Below are positions 1-7,845 of a DNA stretch of 24,984 bases, piece by piece. Source of the DNA: a virus. Positions within the stretch are counted from its first letter, which is position 1; each line of letters begins with the position of its first letter. The position numbers were made by a program, and so were the translations under genes. Below the pieces are notes generated by a model. It ran no database searches and was not told the DNA's origin. It was given only the letters and a program-made list of their open reading frames with translations. The stretch covers positions 1 through 24,984 of IMG/VR virus record IMGVR_UViG_3300025000_000397; one strand, 5' to 3'.

Positions 1-2
1 AT

Positions 3-728
3 TTATTATCAGATAAATTATCAACAGGAAATGAATATAATATGCAAATTGCAGAAGATATATTCTTTCAGGTAATTAATGATGTAATAGATAGAGTTGA
101 AGATAAGGTATTTGAGAAAGTATTATTTGTGACAGGAAACGATTTTATAACATCAGATAACACCAATGGAACTACAACTCGTGGGACTCCTCAAGATAAT
201 TCTGAATCATGGTTTAAAGCAGTCCATAAGGCCACAGAATTAATTGTTAAGGCAATTGATATGCTTACTGAAATTGCACCTGTAGACGTTATTCTAGTGC
301 CTTCTAATCACGATCTACATACTATGTTTGGAGTAATACAGACAGTAAAAGCATGGTATAGAGATGATAATAATGTAAATATTGATGACAGTCCTTTACC
401 AAGAAAATATTATAAATTTGGTAAAATACTTGTTTCTTTATCTCATGATATCAAAGTAAAAGATGCTTTGCAAATTATTACTACAGAAGCAAAAAGTATG
501 TGGAGTAATTGTGAACATATTATTCTTATGTTGGCTCATTTTCATCAAGCAATGGTTTATGAGAAGCAAGGATATTTAGAAGTATTAAGATTACCTTGCG
601 TTAGTGGATGGTCAAGGTGGAGTAATGAAAAAGGTTATATTCAATCAGAAAAGAAGAATCAAAGTTTTATTATTGATAGTAAGTTAGGTATTACTGATGT
701 AATGAATACGGTGATTGTGGATTATTAA
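3..728 (+). CDS. Metallophosphoesterase-like protein, 5' partial
   Basis: The reading frame is open to the left edge, so the true start lies outside the window; the first in-window ATG is at 42. The visible part carries calcineurin-type metal-ligand motifs in order: a TGND motif (GD/GN box), VPSNHD (a variant of the GNHD box), LSHD, and AHFH near the end (GHxH box). The first box (DxH) would lie upstream. Such phage enzymes are expected to use two metal ions to hydrolyse phosphodiester or phosphomonoester bonds; the substrate cannot be told from sequence. The stop is 28 nt before the ClpP-like gene, suggesting co-transcription. The family call is good; the function inside the phage is unknown. 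Confidence 0.7.
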   Translation, partial: LLSDKLSTGNEYNMQIAEDIFFQVINDVIDRVEDKVFEKVLFVTGNDFITSDNTNGTTTRGTPQDNSESWFKAVHKATELIVKAIDMLTEIAPVDVILVPSNHDLHTMFGVIQTVKAWYRDDNNVNIDDSPLPRKYYKFGKILVSLSHDIKVKDALQIITTEAKSMWSNCEHIILMLAHFHQAMVYEKQGYLEVLRLPCVSGWSRWSNEKGYIQSEKKNQSFIIDSKLGITDVMNTVIVDY

Positions 729-756
729 AATAATTGAAAGATAATGAGGTATTATT

Positions 757-1359
757 ATGTCAGAAGTTTTATCAAGCGGAGTAAATTTCTTTGATAAAGT
801 ATTTGAAGAAAATCTAAAGGATAGAAAATTAATATTTAATGATGAGGTTGACCAAGATGTTGTAGAAACAATTGTATTACAGATTTTTAAATACAACAAA
901 GATGATAAAGATATTCCTGTTGAAAAACGTAAGCCAATTTATATTTATATAAATTCTATGGGTGGAGAAATTGCAAATGGATATATAATTATCGATGCTA
1001 TTGAGTGTAGTAAAACTCCAGTACATGCAGTTGTTTTAGGGTACGCATATTCGATGGGTGGATTAATTTTGCTTGCAGCAAAAAAGAAATATGCGTTTAA
1101 GAACAGTACAATTCTTTTACATGATGGAAGTATGGGTGCAGTAACGAGTGGAAGTAAATTCAAGGACATTGCCAAATTCTACGATACTATGAATGAAAGA
1201 ATTAAGGAATTTGTTTTATCTAAAACAAAAATGACTCCTGAATATTATGATTCAAAATATGAAAAAGAATTTTACATGTATGCAGATGCAGAAGCCAAAG
1301 AATTAGGTATTGTAGATTATATTATTGGTGAAGATTGTGAACTTGATGAGATTCTTTAA
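757..1359 (+). CDS. ClpP-like serine protease (peptidase S14)
   Basis: A 200-residue protein with the ClpP fold signature. There is a hydrophobic beta strand IYIYINSMGGE at about 61-71 (oxyanion glycines), the nucleophile box YSMGG with Ser99, and LLHDG with His122. The C-terminal EAKELGIVDYI matches the ClpP handle end. Length equals host ClpP (about 195-200). The catalytic Asp of ClpP has no clean counterpart: that stretch reads YEKEFYMY, so Glu169 or Glu171 may serve, or the triad is altered. An AATGAGGT site precedes the ATG. In phages S14 enzymes often act as prohead proteases, but here a separate protease-scaffold gene lies near the capsid gene and this copy is 12 kb upstream, so a role in host protein turnover or Clp interference is equally possible. 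Confidence 0.85.
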   Translation: MSEVLSSGVNFFDKVFEENLKDRKLIFNDEVDQDVVETIVLQIFKYNKDDKDIPVEKRKPIYIYINSMGGEIANGYIIIDAIECSKTPVHAVVLGYAYSMGGLILLAAKKKYAFKNSTILLHDGSMGAVTSGSKFKDIAKFYDTMNERIKEFVLSKTKMTPEYYDSKYEKEFYMYADAEAKELGIVDYIIGEDCELDEIL

Positions 1360-1408
1360 CTTAAACATAAAATAAACAACAAAATAAAAATAAAGGCAGG
1401 AAAAATTA

Positions 1409-1789
1409 ATGCGTGTATTTCAAACTCAATCTATGTGGGATAAAATTGAAGAACAGTGGTATGAAGTATTTTCGGTTGATGGAGAACAATGTTCTCAGGA
1501 AGAATATTTCAGGGAATTAGAAGTAGAACAGTGTTTAGAAGATGACGAAGTGGAAGAGGAAATGAATATGGAAGAAATTCATGATGAAGATTGCACTTGT
1601 CAAGATTGTCAAGAAAATAGAAAAATGATTTATTTAGGTGAAGCAGTTAAATTTATGTTTGAGAATCAATTATGTCCTAAAGGTGTTTTTGAATTGCTTG
1701 GAGATATTTATGATAAGGGAAACTATGAAGGATATGAAGAGGGTTATGAGGATGTAAAGAATGAGATGAGAGAATTTTTGGATGATTAG
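1409..1789 (+). CDS. Acidic protein of unknown function
   Basis: A 126-residue, strongly acidic protein that I do not recognise. The middle (about 43-65) is rich in Glu/Asp and is followed by a cysteine cluster, CTCQDC, that could be half of a metal site. The C-terminal half has a Tyr/Glu/Gly-rich stretch (NYEGYEEGYEDVK) and is probably helical. It has a GGCAGGA ribosome site before the ATG and is the last gene before a terminator-like hairpin at 1845, so it probably ends the transcription unit that includes the ClpP-like gene. Confidence 0.6.
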   Translation: MRVFQTQSMWDKIEEQWYEVFSVDGEQCSQEEYFRELEVEQCLEDDEVEEEMNMEEIHDEDCTCQDCQENRKMIYLGEAVKFMFENQLCPKGVFELLGDIYDKGNYEGYEEGYEDVKNEMREFLDD

Positions 1790-1844
1790 ATTATATAATT
1801 AGTCAATAAAATCTAAGTTTTAAATTAATATTTTTACAGTAGAT

Positions 1845-1880
1845 AGAGGGCATCAGTGAGTTGATGCTCTTTCTTGTGTT
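1845..1880 (+). terminator. Intrinsic terminator-like hairpin
   Basis: The arms 1845-1855 and 1862-1872 form an 11-bp stem with two G-U pairs and a 6-nt loop, followed by the T-rich tail TTTCTTGTGTTGT. It separates the ClpP/acidic-protein unit from the next small gene. The tail is not a pure T run, so efficiency is uncertain. Confidence 0.6.
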
Positions 1881-1926
1881 GTAAAGGTACAATACAAATT
1901 AAGAATGAGAGGAAGTGAAATTAAGA

Positions 1927-2127
1927 ATGACCGAACAAAAACAAGAGTATAAAGAAAAGGAAAGATATGTTTATATTTATAACCCAGAACAATCTTCCTA
2001 CTATTTATCACAAGGAATTCCATTGATTGATACGGGTATTCATCCTAAGACGAAGCATGTCTGGTTCAAGTTTTCTTGGGAAGCCACAGTAGAAGTTTAC
2101 GGGAAATGGTGTACAAGAACTAGATGA
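1927..2127 (+). CDS. Small protein, DUF5659-like
   Basis: A 66-residue protein. I chose ATG 1927 because AGAGGAAG ends about 11 nt upstream; an in-frame GTG at 1915 overlaps that site. The pattern YYLSQGIPLIDTG...VWFKF...YGKW resembles the small phage/bacterial DUF5659 family (a short alpha-beta domain with a YL..G.xL core and a hydrophobic VFxF strand). The function of that family is not known. It is a stand-alone small gene between a terminator and the Rha-like gene. Confidence 0.55.
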   Translation: MTEQKQEYKEKERYVYIYNPEQSSYYLSQGIPLIDTGIHPKTKHVWFKFSWEATVEVYGKWCTRTR

Positions 2128-2155
2128 TTATTTATGTTGAAAATGGTTAGTTGGA

Positions 2156-3343
2156 ATGGTTAATAAAATAAGAATGAAAGCGAGTGATTTAATAATGGAA
2201 AATAATTTAACAGCATTTGAACAAGAATTTGGATTAACGGTTGATGAGAATGGCAAGGTTGTAACAAATAGCCTAAAAATTGCTGATTATTATAGTAAAG
2301 AGCATAAAGATGTTTTGAAGAAAATTAGAGGATTTATTGAGTTAATACCAGAATTAGGAGAGGGAAATTTTTCGCTGTCCTCTTATACCAATGAACAAAA
2401 CAAATCTCAACCTATGTATAAAATAGATAGAAGTGGTTTTGCAATGTTAGTGAACAAGTTTACAGGTGATGATGCCACTATCTTTACATATAAATATACT
2501 AAGGCATTTGAAGAAATGGCAGAAGAATTAGAGCATAGGCGCGAACAAAGCGTAGAAGTATTAAATGCTTTAAACGAAAAAGATGTTAAACTGCAACGCA
2601 AAAAGACATTGGATTCTTATTTTGGTAAAAGAAAAACAGTAACTACATTTAAATATTGTAGTTATGAAGAATTTGCTAATATGTTGTCTTTATTTGATGA
2701 GTATTTATTTACCATTAAAGACTCAGAGATTAAAAGAATTGAGTACAATAGAGTTGTTGACGGATTAACTCAAAATAGAAACTCAGTCTCGCCTAACGAT
2801 AAGATGTATATGCCTAAAACAAGTATTTATAGTTATTATATACAAGAGTTTACCAAGAAGAAAGGTTCCTCAGAGAATAAGTCTTATGGTCAACGTCTTA
2901 GACACAAAGATGGCATTATTAAAGAACAGCAAAATATAATATCTACTTTAAATCCTCCTTTAGAAGATTATATGGTTTTAGATGCACATGGTTTGTCTGA
3001 AAATTACATGTATGAAACTGTAGAAAATGAAATGACAGGTAAAAATATTACAGTTAAGTCATATGTTTATAAGAATTGGATCAAGAAATTTCCATCGTTC
3101 CAATTGAAAGATAAAGAAGAATTAAATGTAGACTGGGATAGACCAATTACTGTATTTCTAAAATTTGATTGTATGGATAAATTTGACGTTCAGAATTTCT
3201 CAAAAAGTGCAATTGATCAGGTTATAACAAGAGATTTTGGTGAAGATGATAATATAATTGATAAAGTTATTGTCGAAAGAAATAAGAGTGTAGAATCATT
3301 TGATGAGGGAAGGATTTACGTTTATATTCAGAATGTAGATTAA
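2156..3343 (+). CDS. Rha-family protein with a RusA-like C-terminal domain
   Basis: A 395-residue, two-part protein. Residues about 33-125 match the phage Rha (pRha) domain: VVTNSLKIADYY, HKDVLKKIR, SSYTNEQNK, QPMYKIDRSGFAMLV and a KYTKAFEEM ending. Residues about 300-393 look like a RusA Holliday-junction resolvase: a beta strand ITVFLKF, then FDVQNFSKSAID, then FGEDDNIID and a closing strand GRIYVYI. This parallels the RusA pattern DxDN..K...D.....DD. Asp344, Lys350 and Asp364/365 are kept, but the second Asp is Gln346. Rha domains usually act in lysogeny or immunity control, and RusA cuts four-way junctions. The region between (about 135-300) is unassigned. The start is uncertain (ATG 2156, 2174 or 2195), since none has a strong ribosome site. 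Confidence 0.65.
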   Translation: MVNKIRMKASDLIMENNLTAFEQEFGLTVDENGKVVTNSLKIADYYSKEHKDVLKKIRGFIELIPELGEGNFSLSSYTNEQNKSQPMYKIDRSGFAMLVNKFTGDDATIFTYKYTKAFEEMAEELEHRREQSVEVLNALNEKDVKLQRKKTLDSYFGKRKTVTTFKYCSYEEFANMLSLFDEYLFTIKDSEIKRIEYNRVVDGLTQNRNSVSPNDKMYMPKTSIYSYYIQEFTKKKGSSENKSYGQRLRHKDGIIKEQQNIISTLNPPLEDYMVLDAHGLSENYMYETVENEMTGKNITVKSYVYKNWIKKFPSFQLKDKEELNVDWDRPITVFLKFDCMDKFDVQNFSKSAIDQVITRDFGEDDNIIDKVIVERNKSVESFDEGRIYVYIQNVD

Positions 3344-3410
3344 TTGTATTAAAAATAAATAAATAATATTTTGTAAGTTATAAGACGCTTGAGCAATCAG
3401 GGGTTTTCTG

Positions 3411-3446
3411 TGTGGATGGTAATGTGGATGGTAATGTGGATGGTAA
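3411..3446. repeat. Three perfect tandem copies of TGTGGATGGTAA
   Basis: Three head-to-tail 12-mers with no mismatch lie in non-coding DNA after the Rha/RusA-like gene. A 12-nt unit gives roughly one helical turn per copy, compatible with an iteron or operator array, but three copies could also arise by slippage. Confidence 0.85.
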
Positions 3447-3475
3447 TAATGATATAAAGTTTTGTGGGTAAGTCG

Positions 3476-3510
3476 ATAATCCAAGCAGAAATGTTTGGAT
3501 TATTTGTTAT
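3476..3510 (+). terminator. Hairpin, weak terminator candidate
   Basis: ATAATCCAA (3476-3484) pairs perfectly with TTGGATTAT (3495-3503) across a 10-nt loop and is followed by TTTGTTATT. It probably ends transcription of the Rha/RusA-like gene; the T tail is interrupted. Confidence 0.45.
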
Positions 3511-3563
3511 TCACAGGAATAATGTGGATCAAAGTTGAGAGGTAATTTGGGAGTCATGACCCA

Positions 3564-3610
3564 TCTCTACACGCCTCTCTTCTTTCTATTTTTAAGTTTT
3601 AGTGTAGAGA
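3564..3610 (+). repeat. 9-bp inverted repeat in the leader of the first homing endonuclease
   Basis: TCTCTACAC (3564-3572) and GTGTAGAGA (3602-3610) are perfect complements separated by 29 nt, mostly a pyrimidine run. The repeat ends 31 nt before the chosen ATG at 3642, close to its ribosome-binding site, so it could affect translation. Confidence 0.6.
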
Positions 3611-3641
3611 ACAATAAATGTGTAGAAAGAAGGAATTGATT

Positions 3642-4769
3642 ATGTTGTTAACAAAAGAGGTGGAGATTAATTTAAAAGGTAGTAAACCTAAACACTATGA
3701 GAGTTTAGGATATGAAATACCTAAAAAGATTGGTGCAAAAGGTAAAGAAGTTTGTGATTATAGTAAGAGTATTTTAGTAAAAATCGAAGATTTGCCTCAT
3801 AGTTCAGAAGTTATAATTAAACTACAATGTGACTACTGTGGAAAAGAAATCGAAAAACTATATAAGGATTATTATAAACAAACATTATCAGATGATAGTT
3901 CTCCGAATAAAAAGGATTGTTGCTACGAGTGTAGATATTTAAAGAAAAAAGAAAGTGATATGATAATACATGGAGTGGCACATACTACTCAATTAAAATC
4001 TACTCAAGACAAAATGAAGAAGTCAATGATGAATAAATTAGGAGTTGAATATGCTTCTCAAAGTCAAGAAGTAAAAGATAAAATTAAGTCAACTAATTTA
4101 GAAAGATATGGATTTGAAGTTTCCTCAAAATCTGAAATTGTAAAGGATAAATTTAAAAATACATGTCTTGATAGATATGGTGTTGATCATCCAGTTAAAC
4201 TTAAAAGTATTCAACAAAAAATAATAGATACTTATAATTTTAAATATGGGTGCCATCCAATGCAAGTGGAAGAAATAAAAAATAAGGCAATTATTAAACA
4301 ACGAATTGCATTTTATAATAACGAAACAGCACCTTGCTCAAGACAACAAAAATATATAAGTTTACTATTTAGAGGAAAATTAAATTATCCTGTAAACAAA
4401 TGTAGTTTAGATATAGCTTTTCCAGAAGAAATGATTTATGTTGAGTATTTTGGAGGCGGCCATTATTTAGATGTTAAATTAGGAGAAATATCGTTAAATG
4501 ATAAACAAAAGAATGATAGACGTAGATGGTATGCTTTAAAAAGCAAAGGTTGGAAGGAAATTAGGATACTATCAATAAAAGATTACTTACCACAAGATAA
4601 TATTATTTTAGATTTACTTTTATATGCAAAAGATTACTTATCTACAGGTCATTCTTGGATTAAATTTGATATAGATAATTCTAAAATAATTACTTCGCAA
4701 TATGAAATAAATGTTGATTATGGGATATTACGAAAAATTAAGCAAGCAGATTTAGAAGAAGTGAGTTAG
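3642..4769 (+). CDS. Free-standing homing endonuclease, Vsr-like (EDxHD-type) nuclease (HEG1)
   Basis: A 375-residue protein. ATG 3642 is chosen over in-frame 3618 because AAGAAGGAA lies just upstream and because the protein then starts MLLTKEVE, like the relative at 22106 (MLITKEVS). It has a zinc module with C63xxC66 and C94xxC97, then about four repeats of a 35-40-residue RYG...S.E.K.K unit (about 133-215), probably DNA-binding helices. A C-terminal nuclease follows with LDIAF (Asp257), VEYFGGGH (Glu268, His274) and GWKEIRIL. This resembles Vsr/DUF559-type PD-(D/E)xK nucleases, including the phage EDxHD homing enzymes. The last 150 residues are clearly homologous to the protein at 14635. 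It lies between the Rha-like and packaging genes and interrupts no protein. Confidence 0.75.
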   Translation: MLLTKEVEINLKGSKPKHYESLGYEIPKKIGAKGKEVCDYSKSILVKIEDLPHSSEVIIKLQCDYCGKEIEKLYKDYYKQTLSDDSSPNKKDCCYECRYLKKKESDMIIHGVAHTTQLKSTQDKMKKSMMNKLGVEYASQSQEVKDKIKSTNLERYGFEVSSKSEIVKDKFKNTCLDRYGVDHPVKLKSIQQKIIDTYNFKYGCHPMQVEEIKNKAIIKQRIAFYNNETAPCSRQQKYISLLFRGKLNYPVNKCSLDIAFPEEMIYVEYFGGGHYLDVKLGEISLNDKQKNDRRRWYALKSKGWKEIRILSIKDYLPQDNIILDLLLYAKDYLSTGHSWIKFDIDNSKIITSQYEINVDYGILRKIKQADLEEVS

Positions 4770-4792
4770 TTAAATATTAACTTCTCCTTTAT
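4763..4792 (+). terminator. Hairpin overlapping the end of HEG1
   Basis: AGTTAA (4768-4773) pairs with TTAACT (4777-4782), extended by GAG/CTC (4763-4765/4784-4786) beyond a small internal loop, then CTTTATT. The TAG stop (4767-4769) lies inside the stem. It is a weak terminator candidate. Confidence 0.35.
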
Positions 4793-4805
4793 TCAATTAA
4801 AAGAG

Positions 4806-5963
4806 GTGAGACCTATACCTAGAGTTGGAAAAACAATAAAAGACCCAATAATAAAATCAAAAGATGAAGAAAGTAAAATAAAGTGTCCAATGTGTACAGA
4901 TGAACCAAAAGCAAGATCAAATTTTTATAAAAGTTTATCTCCTTTGTATTTAGGGATAAACATTGATTATCCCAATGAATCGAGAATGGTATTTTGTAAG
5001 GAGTGCATATGTAATACTTATGACACCTATTATGGTATTTTAAAAGACATTAAAAAATCAATTCTTATAACTTGTATGAAATTTGATATTCCATTTAATG
5101 AAGGTGATTTTGATGGGGCAATGAAACAATGCACGAATAAACCAACAGCACATCCATTAAAAATTTATATGACAAAATTAAATTCATTAGGTAATTTTAA
5201 TAATACTTTAGCTGGTTTTGATCCTAAATTTTTATTTGATAAAGAAACTGGGAAAGACCTTATAACTAACGCTTTAGAATTAGAGGTAAAAGATTTAGAT
5301 TATAATATTCAACTTACTGAAAAAGATTTACAAGTTAAAGATGATGTAATTAGGCTTATTGGATATGATCCATTTGCTGGATATTCTAATTTCGATCAGA
5401 AGTTTTTATACAATGAGTTAATTACTTATCTAGATGAGGATTTATTAGATGATGCATTTAAGTTATCACAAATATTACAATTGGTTAATAACAATAATCA
5501 AATAAGAAAAATAGATTTAGTTATTGCTACTTTAAGCAATGATACCAAAACATTAATTTCAAATCAAGGAGAAATAAAATCTCTGTCTTCCACAAAAAGT
5601 CAAATAGTTGGAAGTACAGATAAAATTGCTAAAGAAAACTCTATTTCTGTGAAAAATCGAGGAGATAAAAAAGCAGGAAAATCAACTTTGACTTATATGA
5701 TGAAGAATTATAGAGAAATTGGTTTTGAAGATGCAGAAGTTGATTATTATGATCAATTAAAAGGCATAGGAATGAAACATGCTGCTGACATTTCAAATAG
5801 TAGTATATTAGAACAACTTAGATTTGATGAAAATGATTTAGATAATATGATTAAAGAACAAAGAACGCTAATTCAAAGTTTACAAAGTGAACTTGATGAG
5901 TCATTGGAAGAAAATAGAAAATTAAGAATTAAAATAAAATCAGAAACTATTACTGATAATTAA
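4806..5963 (+). CDS. Zinc-binding protein, candidate terminase small subunit
   Basis: About 385 residues with three visible regions: an N-terminal zinc site (C27xxC30 and C64xxC67), a long mostly helical Asp/Lys-rich middle, and a C-terminal coiled coil (about 330-380). It lies just upstream of the terminase large subunit gene, with 17 nt between them, which is the usual place of the small subunit. That position is the only reason for the call; I see no recognisable DNA-binding motif. The start is odd: GTG 4806 lies inside the AAGAGGTGAG ribosome site, and the only codon at normal spacing is ATA 4815. Confidence 0.55.
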   Translation: MRPIPRVGKTIKDPIIKSKDEESKIKCPMCTDEPKARSNFYKSLSPLYLGINIDYPNESRMVFCKECICNTYDTYYGILKDIKKSILITCMKFDIPFNEGDFDGAMKQCTNKPTAHPLKIYMTKLNSLGNFNNTLAGFDPKFLFDKETGKDLITNALELEVKDLDYNIQLTEKDLQVKDDVIRLIGYDPFAGYSNFDQKFLYNELITYLDEDLLDDAFKLSQILQLVNNNNQIRKIDLVIATLSNDTKTLISNQGEIKSLSSTKSQIVGSTDKIAKENSISVKNRGDKKAGKSTLTYMMKNYREIGFEDAEVDYYDQLKGIGMKHAADISNSSILEQLRFDENDLDNMIKEQRTLIQSLQSELDESLEENRKLRIKIKSETITDN

Positions 5964-5980
5964 GGTGGTGAATATTTAAA

Positions 5981-6109
5981 ATGACAAATCTCAATCGTGA
6001 TAAAAAATTACTAACAACAAGAAAAATAGAAATGTATAATGCAAACTCTAAGATTATAAAGTTTTGGAGACGTAATCCAATTATTGCGGCTGAAGATTTG
6101 TTCGGTTAG
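5981..6109 (+). CDS. N-terminal piece of terminase large subunit, ends at in-frame TAG
   Basis: AAGGTGGTG precedes ATG 5981. The 42 codons end ...FWRRNPIIAAEDLFG followed by TAG at 6107. This is the typical beginning of large terminases of Bacillota phages, in which an RNP..A..DL.G segment runs straight into the LLDFQKW adenine-binding segment. Here that segment continues in the +1 frame from 6108. Skipping T6107 joins the pieces as EDLFG-SIRLLDFQKW. So this is the front of the terminase gene, not a separate small protein. Whether ribosomes shift here, or the gene is mutated or mis-sequenced, cannot be told from the window. Confidence 0.7.
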   Translation: MTNLNRDKKLLTTRKIEMYNANSKIIKFWRRNPIIAAEDLFG

Positions 6110-7805
6110 TATAAGATTATTGGATTTTCAAAAATGGGTTCTTCAAATGAGTTGGAATACTCCGTATGTGTTGTGGTGTGAAAGTCGAAACGCAGGTAAA
6201 AGTTTTGAAGCAGCAGTATTAATGGGGTTAAAATCAATATTATATGAAGATCAAGATATTTACATAGTAAGCAATGTCGGAAGTCAAGCACAAGAATGTT
6301 TCACAAAAATTGAAGATATAGCTTTAGATAGAATTAATTCAATTAAATCGTTAAAAGATATATTTAGAAATGAAATAGTGCAAAGCCCTTCATGCAAGAC
6401 TGGATTTTCACATAATCCTGTATCATTTCATGTTTCAACATATAATAATAGTGAAATATTTACACTTAATGGTAATCCGGATAATAACAGATCGAAAAGG
6501 GCAACGTGCGTATTTTTTGATGAGGCGGGGTATTCTGGTGAAGAACTGTTAGAAGCAATGGCAGCATTTGCAACACAAGATAGTGATTTTGCAACTTCTG
6601 TACAAAAAGACTTTGATGTTAAAGCGTCAAGAAGAAACGTACCTACACAATTAATTTATGCATCTTCAGCATCTTCAGTTGATACTACATTCTTTAGAAA
6701 ATATAAGGACTTTGCAATGAAAATGATGATGGGAAATAGAGATTATTTTTGTTGCGATATTCCTTGTAATATTCCTATTAATCCAATGATGGACGGGATA
6801 GAGCATCCTCCACTTTTACAAAAATCTAAAGTAGAAACAGCAATGACATCTAATAGGGATAAAGCATTAAGAGAATACTATAATAAATTCGATTCGGATG
6901 GTGGAGAAACACAAATATATAAACGTGCTATGATAACAAGAAATAGCATATTCTCTTTACCTAAATTTTCTAATGAAACTGGAAAAGAAAAATTCGCAAT
7001 TGCTTTTGACCCTGCAAGAGCAGGAGATGGTTCGATTGTTTCCGTAATGCAAATTCTAAAAGATGATAACATTGGTTATTATGGAAAGATTGTAAATTGT
7101 ACAAATATGATTGATTTAGCCAGTAAAAGAAAAATAAAAATGAAAACTCCAGATCAGATCAAGTTTTTAAAACAAACAATATTAGATTACAATGGAAATA
7201 ATCCTGACTATGAAAATATAGAAGCATTTTTGATCGACGCAGGAGCAGGTGGAGCTGGTGTTTCAGCATATGCTGATAATTTATTAGATGATTGGTTTGA
7301 TGATAAAGGTATTAAGCATAAAGGATTTATTGATAAGGTTTCTGATATTTACGAAACGGAAAAATATAATTATCCTAATGCATGGGAAAAATTAGCATTA
7401 ATATCTCCAAATAAATATAGAAATAAAATGTGTGAAGAATTATTAGAACTATTACAATTAGATTTAATAAAATTTCCATATGAATATTCTGGTAAAGGAT
7501 TTGTAACATTGGCATCTGATGATGGAAGTGAAAGAAATTTAAAAAACTATAATCTTTCATTTGAAGAGGAATTAGCATTAATTAATATTGATATAATGAA
7601 AACTGAAACTATTAATATCCATAGAGTTGCTAATGCTGAAAAAACAAGTGTAAGATATATATTACCAAAAGATAAGGAAAGAATTATGTATGATGATAAA
7701 TTTTATACATTGTTGCTTTTAGCTCATTATTTATATGAGAAAAGAAGAGGAGATATAATCAACACGGATGATTCAGATCATGATTTCGTATTCTCTTATT
7801 CATAA
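6084..7805 (+). CDS. terL: Terminase large subunit, ATPase-nuclease body (frameshifted relative to its start)
   Basis: This is the DNA-packaging motor. Numbering from TTG 6084, it has the adenine-binding segment LLDFQKWVLQ (12-21), Walker A CESRNAGKS (32-40), Walker B TCVFFDE (141-147), coupling motif YASSASS (192-198), and an RNase H-like nuclease with FDPARAGD (Asp309), LIDAG (Asp385) and MYDDK (Asp537/538). With the upstream piece the product would be about 608 residues, slightly long for the family. No start in this frame before Walker A has a ribosome site (TTG 6084 and ATG 6145 have none), so it needs the 5981 start plus a +1 shift at 6107. It is followed 40 nt later by the portal gene. 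Confidence 0.9.
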   Translation: MRLKICSVSIRLLDFQKWVLQMSWNTPYVLWCESRNAGKSFEAAVLMGLKSILYEDQDIYIVSNVGSQAQECFTKIEDIALDRINSIKSLKDIFRNEIVQSPSCKTGFSHNPVSFHVSTYNNSEIFTLNGNPDNNRSKRATCVFFDEAGYSGEELLEAMAAFATQDSDFATSVQKDFDVKASRRNVPTQLIYASSASSVDTTFFRKYKDFAMKMMMGNRDYFCCDIPCNIPINPMMDGIEHPPLLQKSKVETAMTSNRDKALREYYNKFDSDGGETQIYKRAMITRNSIFSLPKFSNETGKEKFAIAFDPARAGDGSIVSVMQILKDDNIGYYGKIVNCTNMIDLASKRKIKMKTPDQIKFLKQTILDYNGNNPDYENIEAFLIDAGAGGAGVSAYADNLLDDWFDDKGIKHKGFIDKVSDIYETEKYNYPNAWEKLALISPNKYRNKMCEELLELLQLDLIKFPYEYSGKGFVTLASDDGSERNLKNYNLSFEEELALINIDIMKTETINIHRVANAEKTSVRYILPKDKERIMYDDKFYTLLLLAHYLYEKRRGDIINTDDSDHDFVFSYS

Positions 7806-7845
7806 CACAAAAACAAATCCCTAAAGAAAGGAGGTATAACTTCTC

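Larger units (their letters stand above)
3344..3641 (+). other. 298-nt non-coding region rich in direct and inverted repeats
   Basis: There is no plausible gene here. It holds a threefold 12-mer repeat (3411-3446), a 9-bp hairpin (3476-3503), an 8-nt palindrome GTCATGAC (3553-3560) inside TGGG...CCCA arms, a GAGAGG/CCTCTC pair (3537-3542/3574-3579) followed by a pyrimidine-rich run, and a 9-bp inverted repeat flanking that run (3564-3572/3602-3610). It precedes the first homing endonuclease gene. Confidence 0.6.

Noticed and set aside
1861-1893. Promoter made of TTGATG and TACAAT
   Set aside because: The spacing is about 21 nt and the -35 overlaps the terminator stem; it is too weak to list as a feature.
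3411-3446. Tandem 12-mers as a CRISPR array
   Set aside because: The units touch each other with no spacers and are far too short.
6100-6125. A second intron explaining the terminase frame change
   Set aside because: The protein is continuous on both sides with at most one extra residue, so there is room for only 1-4 extra nt, far too short for an intron.
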